64,000 nt of DNA from Myxococcus hansupus. Lineage in GTDB: Bacteria; Myxococcota; Myxococcia; Myxococcales; Myxococcaceae. The notes beneath the pieces are model-generated. The model was not told where the DNA came from and made no database searches. It was given only the letters and a program-made list of their open reading frames with translations. Shown here piece by piece: positions 57,592 to 64,000 of the stretch. The position numbers were made by a program, and so were the translations under genes. The stretch spans positions 8,080,501 through 8,144,500 of the forward strand of contig NZ_CP012109.1 in the NCBI RefSeq assembly GCF_000280925.3, read 5' to 3'. The stretch's first letter is position 1. Every line of letters starts with the position of its first letter.

Positions 57592-58089
57592 ATGAGCGCG
57601 TTCACGAACTTCAAGACGGCGGACCTCTGTGATGCCCACGCGGGCACAGCGCAGTTCCAAATCGCCGAGCCCGGGTTCCATGACTACGGCGGCGTCCGGA
57701 CCTTCGCGGGCCCCATCAGCACGGTGCGCGCACCCGAGGACAACTCCCTCGTGCGCAAGGCCCTGGAGGAGCCCGGCAAGGGCCGCGTGCTGGTGGTGGA
57801 CGGAGGAGGCAGCCGCCGCTGCGCGCTCGTGGGAGACCAGCTCGCGCTGCTCGCCCAGCAGAATGGCTGGGCGGGCGTGGTGGTGAATGGCTGCATCCGC
57901 GACGCCGAGGACGTGGGCCGCATGCCCATTGGCGTCAAGGCGCTGGGCACGCATCCGCTCAAGAGCCTCAAGCGCAACGAAGGCCAGCGGGATGTGGAGG
58001 TCCGCTTCGCCGGCGTCGTCTTCCGCCCCGGCCACTACGTCTACGCGGACCTGGACGGCATCATCGTCTCCGAATCACCGCTGAGCTGA
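57592..58089 (+). CDS. rraA: RraA family protein
   Basis: 165 residues from the ATG at 57592. The fold signature 'TADLCDAH', 'VLVVDGGGSRRCALVGDQLALLA' and 'VVVNGCIRDAEDV' is that of RraA. RraA in E. coli inhibits RNase E; many relatives are HMG/CHA aldolases that need a fused or adjacent enzyme. At this short length either role is possible. Confidence 0.92.
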   Translation: MSAFTNFKTADLCDAHAGTAQFQIAEPGFHDYGGVRTFAGPISTVRAPEDNSLVRKALEEPGKGRVLVVDGGGSRRCALVGDQLALLAQQNGWAGVVVNGCIRDAEDVGRMPIGVKALGTHPLKSLKRNEGQRDVEVRFAGVVFRPGHYVYADLDGIIVSESPLS

Positions 58090-58123
58090 GTGAGGCGCAC
58101 GGCGCGGGAGGAAGCGCGGACCC

Positions 58124-59086
58124 CTATCCGCGCCTCCACCACTTGCGCCGCGCGGCCCGCACGTCGGACCAATCCACCAGACAGTCCTGCACGTTCTCCT
58201 GGCCGCGCTGCGCGTCGGGCATGTCGCCTGCCTCGACGCGCGATATCAGCTCCGGCAGCCGCTCGTAGAACGTGGGCGAACGGTACTGGGGATGCAGCGT
58301 CCACAGCCCCGGCGAAGCCCCCAGGAAGTCCAGCCGCCACAGGCCTCGGCGCTTGAGCCGGCGGGTCACCAGGTTCTCGGGCTCGCGGTAAGGCGGATTG
58401 CCCGCGCGCAAGGCACGCAGCACGTGGATGGGCGGCGCCAGCTTCGCGCTCAGCACCCCGACCCTGCGCATCAACGCGTCACGGTCCACGAAGAAGGCCC
58501 GCGTGCTGAAGCGCTGGAAGCGGAAGGCCTGGGGAACCTGCGCGTCCGGTTCGTACCAGCGACGGTCTCCCGCGATGCTCCCGTCCGCGCGCGGAGGGCC
58601 CGACAGGGGACTGCAACTCACCAGCTCCTCACGTGACGCGAGCTGCGCCTCCGCCTCCGCCATCCAGGTCCGCGACGCGCCACCGATGAGCATGTCCGCG
58701 TCCAGGTGCAGCACGTGCCGGTGCTTCGCCGCCCAGAGCCCGAAGAAGTAGGAGTGGAAGGGCCCGCCGCGCGAGTCCTTCATCGGCAGCCGGGTGCCTC
58801 CGAAGAACTGTTCAGCGAGCGCCTTCGTGGTGGCCGGCGAGTAGTCCACCTCCGCCACCCGGATGCGCGGGTCCGCCGAGGACAGCTCCGCGAGGAGCGC
58901 GTCCATCTTCGGCTTGCGCTCCAGCCACGCGCCCGCGAAGCGGCTCCCCTGACTCCGGTGCAGGTCCAGCACGAGCAGCACCTCCTCCACGGAGGGGCCG
59001 AGCTGACGGAGCTGGTGAGGAAGGATGAGGCGCGCGTGCGGGTAGTCCGTGGGCGCGAGATTGATTTGCAGGGTGACTGGGCTCAC
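58124..59086 (-). CDS. Glycosyltransferase-like protein
   Basis: 320 residues from the GTG at 59086. Alpha/beta sequence with a DxD-type motif in 'HVLHLDADMLIGG', as in GT-A glycosyltransferases, preceded by 'EVLLVLDLHRSQGSRF' (first strand). Basic C-terminus (RRKWWRRG). No membrane helix. Donor and acceptor are unknown. Convergent with rraA (34-bp gap). Confidence 0.7.
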   Translation of the reverse strand: MSPVTLQINLAPTDYPHARLILPHQLRQLGPSVEEVLLVLDLHRSQGSRFAGAWLERKPKMDALLAELSSADPRIRVAEVDYSPATTKALAEQFFGGTRLPMKDSRGGPFHSYFFGLWAAKHRHVLHLDADMLIGGASRTWMAEAEAQLASREELVSCSPLSGPPRADGSIAGDRRWYEPDAQVPQAFRFQRFSTRAFFVDRDALMRRVGVLSAKLAPPIHVLRALRAGNPPYREPENLVTRRLKRRGLWRLDFLGASPGLWTLHPQYRSPTFYERLPELISRVEAGDMPDAQRGQENVQDCLVDWSDVRAARRKWWRRG

Positions 59087-59372
59087 GGCGAATCAGGCGG
59101 CGAGATGGGGCCCCCCACTTGCCACACGCGGGGGACGCCACACAACCGGCGGCGTCACGGGAGTCCGTGCCGACACGCCTCCGCGCCTCACGGCGAGCGC
59201 TGCCATCCAGGGAAACGCGGATGCGTCCCACCGGAACGCAGCGGTTCACACGCGAGACAGGGGGCTCCCGGATTCCGGTGACTTGAGTGGCGAACGCAAC
59301 TGGCACCGCATCTGCACTGACACGCCGTGCCCCCACCGCAGCCCATCGCGCTCGTACCTCACGGCACCCCTC

Positions 59373-60296
59373 ATGACCGCATCCCTGTCCCCACCGGACT
59401 CCCTGACCCAGGGAGTCACGTCCACCAACGCCGCCGTCCCGCAGATTGACGGAGCCGTCGCATCCATCCTCGCGCTCGCCGTGCCGGATGGAAGCGAACT
59501 CGCCAACCTCCCCGCCGACGTCAATCAGGCGCGCTCCGACGCCGCGCTCTGGACGTCGACCTATCGCCCGCTCGTGCTGTCCTCCCTGCAGGGTGTCGTC
59601 GACTTCTCCAGCACGTTCGACGCGGCCTACGAGCAGCTCTCGCCGCTGTCCGTGCGCATCGCCGCGGGTGACTCGACCGCGATTGCGCCCTTCCAGGCCC
59701 AGCTCCAACAACTCCAGGACGCCACACGCGCCACCGCCCAGGCGACGGCCGCCGTCGCGAGCCAGCTCGTGGATTACGAGACGAAGCTCGACGCGGACAT
59801 CGCCATCCTCAATGGCGACCAGGCCCAGCTCCAATCCATGCAGAGCCAGTATCAGCAGGAGGCGCAGGTCACCTCCGAGGAAGCCGCACAGGTGGACGAG
59901 GAGCTGCGGGAGTACGAAGGGAAGCGGGCCCTCGCCGTGCTTCAAGGCCAGATTGTCTACGCCGAGTTCCTCCACCTCATCGACATGTTGACGGGCGAGT
60001 CCGACGAACTGCACAGCGAGGAGGACTCGCTCAATTCGGAGGCCTACGAAGCATCGGCCGAGGCACGCAGCGCGGGAGAGGCCAGCTCCGAGGTGGCCCA
60101 ATACCAGACCTTCCTCAGCGGACTCTTCGCGGGCGTCAGCGCGCTCGACGCGGGCTGGAACACGCTCGACGCGAACTTCACCGAGCTGCTCTCGAGTGAA
60201 GACATCACCACCTACGGCATCTTCACCCCTTCGCTGCTCCAAGCGGTGAAGGCGGATTGGGACAACCTGGCCACGCAGGCGCGCGGCCTGCTGTGA
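59373..60296 (+). CDS. Putative tripartite alpha-helical pore-forming toxin, component 1
   Basis: 307 residues from the ATG at 59373; the frame is open upstream but not protein-like. Almost wholly alpha-helical with a long coiled coil (about 105-185) and no signal peptide. A moderately hydrophobic stretch (about 185-206, 'ALAVLQGQIVYAEFLHLI') lies mid-chain where HBL/Ahl-type proteins carry a head domain. Sequence similarity to a named family is not visible by eye; the call rests on architecture and operon context. It probably acts with the two genes that follow (25-bp gap and 8-bp overlap). Confidence 0.6.
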   Translation: MTASLSPPDSLTQGVTSTNAAVPQIDGAVASILALAVPDGSELANLPADVNQARSDAALWTSTYRPLVLSSLQGVVDFSSTFDAAYEQLSPLSVRIAAGDSTAIAPFQAQLQQLQDATRATAQATAAVASQLVDYETKLDADIAILNGDQAQLQSMQSQYQQEAQVTSEEAAQVDEELREYEGKRALAVLQGQIVYAEFLHLIDMLTGESDELHSEEDSLNSEAYEASAEARSAGEASSEVAQYQTFLSGLFAGVSALDAGWNTLDANFTELLSSEDITTYGIFTPSLLQAVKADWDNLATQARGLL

Positions 60297-60321
60297 CCTT
60301 CACTTCACCCCGGAGACGAAA

Positions 60322-61443
60322 ATGAGCACCAACACAGCGACGACCAGTGACGATTCGGGCGACTCGACTCCGCCGGACATCGGCGGCACGGACGTGGGGA
60401 ACAGCGCGACGGCGACGCAGACCGCGGCGTCCATCATGCAGATGTACGTGAACGTCGTGCTCCAGACGCCCACCATCAACCTGCCCTCGCAGGTCGACTC
60501 CCTGACGAGCTCCAACGTCGTGGAGCAACTGCCGGTGGACCAGGCGAACGCGCAAAGCCACGCCCGGTACTACCTGCAGACGCTCAACCCGCAGATGGTG
60601 TCGCTGCTCGCCAGCATCATCGGCTACGGGAATCAGTGGACCGCGATGTACCGGCAACTGGTGTACCTCGCGACGCACATCGACGAGGGAAACAACCAGC
60701 AGCAGTTCATCGACGGCCTCAACCTCCTCATCCAGAAGTGCAACGAAGGCGTCGACCAGGCCAATGCCACGGCGTCCGCCCTCACGACGTTCTCCACGGA
60801 CATGCTGGACGCGGACGTGGCGGCCTTCAACCTGGATTACGGCTACGTCAACCAGGCCTATGGCCTCGGAAGCACGGAGGAGACGGAGCTCCAGAGCCGC
60901 ATCACGGCGGACCAGAAGGCCATGGACACCGCGTGCTGGGTGATGGCCGGCGCGGGAATCGGCGTGGTCGTGGGCGGCGTCGCCGTGGTGGTGGGCATCG
61001 CGGGCTTCGTCGAGTCAGCGGGCACCTCCGCGGCACTGGTGGTGGGTGGTTTCGCCCTCGCGGGAGCCGCCGCCACCGGAGGGGCCGTGGCCTTCTCCGA
61101 CTGGCAGTCCGCGAACAAGGACCTCATGGAGGCGACGGCCGAGCTGAATCAGGACGAGGCCTTCATGACCGCGATGACCACGGCGATGAACAACATCAAC
61201 AGCCTCTCGAGTGCCTGCGCCCAGGCCTCCGCCGCGGTGCAGGGGCTGTCCTCGAGCTGGACCTCGCTGGCATCGGACCTGAATGAGACCGTCAAGGCAC
61301 TCCAGGACACCGAGGACGCCTCGTCGTGGCTGGTGTCGATGCTCAACGCCGCCAACGCGGACTGGCAGACGACGCTCGCCCTGGCCGAGACGCTCCAGGC
61401 CAACGGGACCCTGCCGGTCACGACGGAGACGGACAATGGCTGA
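60322..61443 (+). CDS. Putative tripartite alpha-helical pore-forming toxin, component with double membrane segment
   Basis: 373 residues; GGAG lies 7 bases before the ATG at 60322. No signal peptide; the first 25 residues are disordered. The bulk is helical, and residues 206-258 form a long hydrophobic hairpin ('VMAGAGIGVVVGGVAVVVGIAGF' then 'AALVVGGFALAGAAATGGAVAF'). That is the pattern of the membrane-inserting head in HBL-B, NheB, AhlB and MakA-type proteins. Its N-terminus shares QMYVNVVLQTP with QMYAQTLLQQP of the next gene, so both are paralogous. It is likely the component that enters the target membrane. Confidence 0.72.
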   Translation: MSTNTATTSDDSGDSTPPDIGGTDVGNSATATQTAASIMQMYVNVVLQTPTINLPSQVDSLTSSNVVEQLPVDQANAQSHARYYLQTLNPQMVSLLASIIGYGNQWTAMYRQLVYLATHIDEGNNQQQFIDGLNLLIQKCNEGVDQANATASALTTFSTDMLDADVAAFNLDYGYVNQAYGLGSTEETELQSRITADQKAMDTACWVMAGAGIGVVVGGVAVVVGIAGFVESAGTSAALVVGGFALAGAAATGGAVAFSDWQSANKDLMEATAELNQDEAFMTAMTTAMNNINSLSSACAQASAAVQGLSSSWTSLASDLNETVKALQDTEDASSWLVSMLNAANADWQTTLALAETLQANGTLPVTTETDNG

Positions 61444-62488
61444 TGCCTTCTCGCCTCAGCAGGTGGCTGCCGCGCTCTCCAACCTCGCGGCCTCCGCGGC
61501 GCCATTGCAGATGTACGCCCAGACGCTCCTCCAGCAGCCCGTGGTGAGCATGGACGAGGTTCCCAGCCTCGCCACGGACCTGCAGGAAGCGCATGCGGTG
61601 TCCCGGTTTTGCGTCGACTCCGTGCTCCCGCAGGCCTTTCGCGTGGATGCCGCCGCCATCGGGTTCAGCAACCAGCTCCTGGCCATGTATCCCGAGTTCC
61701 TCGTACTCGCCCGACAGATTGACGGTGGAGGCCCCGCCAGTCAGGACGCGACGGCCCGCTTCATCGAGGGCCTGGAGCTGCTGTGCAAGAACCTCACGCA
61801 GCAGGGGCCCGCCATCGCGGACCTCGCCGCCCAGGCCTCGGCACTGTCGACGCGAGCAGCACAGGTCTCCACGAAGCTGACCGCGGATGCCCAGGCCGCC
61901 GCGGGGAGCCAGGAGATCGCGGACCTCCAGCAGCAGATCAACGACACGCTCGCGGCCATCGACGCGGACTGCCAGGTGATTTCCAATGGCATGTCCGGCA
62001 CGAACAAGGCCCTGGTCAAGCTGGCCATCCAGGAGTTCAACCTCGAGGATGACGCGAAGGCGGGCGTGAAGGCCTTCGTCGGCTTCATCCTGGATGTGGC
62101 GAACGAGAACTCGGCGGTCATCGAGGCGCAGAACGACATCCAGCGTCAGCTCAAGACGCTGGCGAGCCTCTACGCGCAGATCAGCCCGCTGCTCGTCGAG
62201 GCGGCGGTCGCGCAGAACGCCGCGTCCGAGGCCGCGCTCTTCTCCACCAACGCGACGCGGACGCAGCAGGCGGCCCTGGCGCTGGGGCAGGCGTGGCTGG
62301 CACTCCAGCAGGGTTTCGAGTCGCTCGCGGCGGCGCTGCAGTCGGGAACCGCGACGGAGCCGCTGGCGCCCCAACTGTCGGACTGCCAGGCGGCTTGGGA
62401 AGCGCTCCTGGATGGCTGCAAGAGCTGGCAGACCATCGGGCTCTTCCCGGTGACGGTGTTGCCGCCGCAAGACGCCGCGGCGGCGTGA
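61436..62488 (+). CDS. Putative tripartite alpha-helical pore-forming toxin, component 3
   Basis: 350 residues. The ATG at 61436 overlaps the previous gene by 8 bp and has GGAG 7 bases upstream. Helical throughout; QMYAQTLLQQP (25-35) and the following 'LPQAFRVDAAAIGFSNQLLAMYPEF' match the N-terminal part of component 2. A short amphipathic head (about 205-225, 'VKAFVGFILDV') replaces its hydrophobic hairpin, as in soluble partners of HBL/Ahl toxins. No signal peptide. A hairpin follows the stop by one base. Confidence 0.65.
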   Translation: MADAFSPQQVAAALSNLAASAAPLQMYAQTLLQQPVVSMDEVPSLATDLQEAHAVSRFCVDSVLPQAFRVDAAAIGFSNQLLAMYPEFLVLARQIDGGGPASQDATARFIEGLELLCKNLTQQGPAIADLAAQASALSTRAAQVSTKLTADAQAAAGSQEIADLQQQINDTLAAIDADCQVISNGMSGTNKALVKLAIQEFNLEDDAKAGVKAFVGFILDVANENSAVIEAQNDIQRQLKTLASLYAQISPLLVEAAVAQNAASEAALFSTNATRTQQAALALGQAWLALQQGFESLAAALQSGTATEPLAPQLSDCQAAWEALLDGCKSWQTIGLFPVTVLPPQDAAAA

Positions 62489-62489
62489 A

Positions 62490-62510
62490 GACATCCCACA
62501 CGGGGATGTC
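62490..62510 (+). terminator. Hairpin at the end of the three-gene toxin-like operon
   Basis: Perfect 8-bp stem GACATCCC / GGGATGTC with a 5-base loop, beginning 2 bases after the stop. No T-run follows. Confidence 0.5.
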
Positions 62511-62579
62511 GGGATTGATGAACGTCGCCTCGGAAAAGCACTCCGACAGGTGAGCGCTCCAGGTTCACATGAAAAAGAA

Positions 62580-62611
62580 GAGGCCGGGTCTCCGTGAGGA
62601 GCCCCGGCCTC
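62580..62611 (-). terminator. Rho-independent terminator on the minus strand
   Basis: Perfect 9-bp arms GAGGCCGGG (62580-62588) and CCCGGCCTC (62603-62611). Read on the minus strand the stem is followed by TTCTTTTTC. It lies 38 bases after the TGA of the coding remnant on the same strand, although no intact gene ends there. Confidence 0.75.
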
Positions 62612-62649
62612 CGACCCGCCATGCCCCGTCCTTCGACGGGGCTCTTGGC

Positions 62650-62793
62650 TCAGAGCGCCTCGACGCCCCCGACCAGACCCTCCAGGAGGCGGGCTTCGTC
62701 GGGCGCTTCAGGTTCGTCATCTTCACCGAGTGACGCACCGGCGGCCGCTGTCCCCGACGCTCCCAGGTCGCCCTGCGTGGTGACTGCTGGCGC
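62650..62793 (-). pseudogene. C-terminal coding remnant (47 codons, no start)
   Basis: The minus strand has a 47-codon frame that ends in a TGA at 62652-62650. It has acidic, protein-like sequence (LGEDDEPEAPDEARLLEG, then LVGGVEAL) and is followed by a proper terminator. There is no ATG, GTG or TTG before the upstream in-frame stop. It is best read as the last part of a lost or frameshifted gene; the parent family is not recognised. Confidence 0.5.
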
Positions 62794-63079
62794 TCACGCC
62801 CGATGTCCCGATGAAGAACTGTGACGACGATGGCTACGTCGACAAGGGCGCACGCGACTCGCCAGTCTTTCCGCCGCCGCGACCCGCGACCTCGAACCCG
62901 GCGCGCCGTGACGGAAACCCATAATCTCGCATTGCGAGAAAGACAGAACCATCTCGAATGAGCAGATTTCCATGGCCTATTGGTGGAGGACCGGGGGAAT
63001 GCTCCGCGGGTCGTCGCGATGTCTCGCTTGGCGTTCCCAGCGGGCAGCGCATTCCCCGCAGTCAGAGGTACGAGTCCTC

Positions 63080-63868
63080 ATGTTCAAGCAGATGGCAGTC
63101 CTCACCGTAACGTGTAGCGCATTGCTGGTCGGCTGCGGTTCCGACGCGCAGACCGAGCAAGAGGAGATCGTCTCCAATCTCATCGAGGCTGGGTTTCCGG
63201 CCAATGACATCCAGATCGCTGACGATGCCGTGCTCGTCGGAGGCGATGGCTTGGTGTCGCTCGCGGCCTCCCGTGAGATGATCCTGGTTCCCGAGGGGGG
63301 CCTCGAGCAGTACCGCTCGTTCAACATCGTCGGTCCGAGCGTGACGAAGATCTGCGTCAACCCCACCGTCTGGTTCGACGGCTACCCCCTGATGAGCCAG
63401 GGGCTCGACCTGGCCATCGCCAACTACAATGCGCTGGGGCTCCGAATCACCTTCGCGCGAGGGCCGACGACCGGCTGCACCGCGAACATCATCGCGAAGA
63501 CCAACACCCTCCCAGGTGGCCAAAGCATCGCGGCGTTCCCTTCCAATGGCCTTCCGGGTTGGATCGTCGACATCAACATCGGGGTGAACGCCTACCCTCT
63601 CAATGTCAGCGAGCAGATCATTACCCACGAACTGGGCCACGCCCTCGGCCTGCGCCACTCGGATTACTACAACACCAGCATCAGTTGCGGCCGCCCCTAC
63701 CCCGACCCCGAGCCGGACCCGGAGAACGTGGGCGCCGTTCACATCCCAGGGACGCCGACCGCCGCCACCCCGGGCGGGTCGGTCATGAACTCCTGCCCCA
63801 GCCTCGAGGATTCTGGCAATTTCACCAGCGGCGACACCGCCGCGCTGACGTACCTCTACGGCTGGTAG
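63080..63868 (+). CDS. M57-like zinc metalloprotease, lipoprotein
   Basis: 262 residues from the ATG at 63080 (MFKQMAVLTV). The signal peptide ends in LVGC (Cys19), giving a lipid anchor. The zinc site is HELGHALGLRH (183-193; HExxHxxGxxH), followed by 'DYYNTS', as in peptidase M57 of myxobacteria. 'VMNSCPSLEDSGNFTSGDTAALTYLYGW' near the C-terminus contains the Met-turn-like 'VMNSC'. Codon third positions are less G/C-biased than in neighbours, perhaps from recent transfer. It could degrade prey proteins. The frame is open to 62972, but that part has no signal peptide. Confidence 0.87.
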   Translation: MFKQMAVLTVTCSALLVGCGSDAQTEQEEIVSNLIEAGFPANDIQIADDAVLVGGDGLVSLAASREMILVPEGGLEQYRSFNIVGPSVTKICVNPTVWFDGYPLMSQGLDLAIANYNALGLRITFARGPTTGCTANIIAKTNTLPGGQSIAAFPSNGLPGWIVDINIGVNAYPLNVSEQIITHELGHALGLRHSDYYNTSISCGRPYPDPEPDPENVGAVHIPGTPTAATPGGSVMNSCPSLEDSGNFTSGDTAALTYLYGW

Positions 63869-63916
63869 CCGAAAGCTTCACCGGCCACCCGTAACCACCC
63901 CACGGGATTGCCAGGA

Positions 63917-63955
63917 CACGGGACGGTCGGAGACACCGCACTGACCGTTCCCGTG
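63917..63955. repeat. Imperfect inverted repeat after the protease gene
   Basis: Arms CACGGGACGGTC and GACCGTTCCCGTG differ by one inserted base; the loop is 14 bases. It lies about 50 bases after the protease stop and may be its terminator, though no T-run is present. Confidence 0.5.
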
Positions 63956-64000
63956 CCCGCCTTGGCCCCGCCCTCTGTCTGGACGACCCGCGCGTCAGGG

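Larger units (their letters stand above)
62511..63079. other. Intergenic region with a gene remnant
   Basis: About 570 bases without an intact gene. It holds a minus-strand coding remnant (62650-62793) with a hairpin downstream of it (62580-62611). The rest up to the protease gene shows nothing recognisable; the stretch around 62920-62970 is AT-richer and may contain the protease promoter. Confidence 0.5.

Noticed and set aside
62834..63052. 72-codon minus-strand frame upstream of the protease gene
   Set aside because: No ribosome-binding site, no similarity, and it overlaps the likely protease promoter.

Overview
This window is about 70% GC, with strong G/C bias at third codon positions, dense genes on both strands and many lipoproteins. 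A MYXO-CTERM C-terminal anchor, a PilT-type motor, a large myxobacterial-style Ser/Thr kinase with a C-terminal membrane anchor, and numerous family-less secreted proteins point to a predatory myxobacterium, most likely Myxococcaceae (Myxococcus, Corallococcus or Pyxidicoccus). Species cannot be fixed from the sequence alone.

Layout. 1-6.2 kb: a 5'-truncated AttH/lipocalin-like gene overlapped by a dual-specificity phosphatase, a DUF4340 protein, an AraC regulator coupled to a CPYC-type flavoprotein, and two small exported proteins. 6.3-11.7 kb: two divergent paralogous MMPL/RND transporters. 11.7-15.9 kb: three small proteins sharing a PGTGG motif, three tandem 92-bp hairpin repeats, a MOSC protein and a large unknown protein. 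15.9-26 kb: glycogen debranching enzyme, methyltransferase, a lipidated subclass B1 metallo-beta-lactamase, a degenerate tRNA-Ile-like sequence, a Band-7 protein, an acyl-CoA dehydrogenase and a Cys-rich lipoprotein. 26-33.4 kb: a TIGR00300-type LOR/SDH enzyme, a PRTase-kinase-like fusion coupled to a second dual-specificity phosphatase, a LysM/NlpC-like protein, a LysR regulator, a YiaA-like protein, a DUF4157-like protein and a degenerate receiver. 33.4-41.7 kb: a nested palindrome, DUF4419, PilT, a membrane metallophosphoesterase, an AIM24-family protein and a MYXO-CTERM protein. 41.7-43.3 kb: a cupin whose 5' end is antisense to a truncated citrate-synthase remnant, followed by a 61-bp tandem duplication.

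43.8-47.8 kb (minus strand) is the Fo part of ATP synthase (atpZ-like, subunit I-like, atpB, atpE, atpF) with ychF downstream. Subunit a carries a periplasmic N-terminal extension and a His-rich tail. 48-58 kb holds a PEBP protein, a PAS/GAF histidine kinase, an outer-membrane beta-barrel, the Ser/Thr kinase with 20-residue repeats, hemL, an aldo/keto reductase and rraA.

The most striking locus is 59.4-62.5 kb. Three tightly linked genes encode long, mostly helical proteins without signal peptides. The middle one has a hydrophobic double segment inside a helical body, and proteins two and three share an N-terminal motif. This matches the architecture of tripartite alpha-helical pore-forming toxins (HBL/NHE, Ahl, Smh, Mak type) and is a candidate predation weapon. 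Next to it lie a gene remnant and a secreted M57-type metalloprotease.
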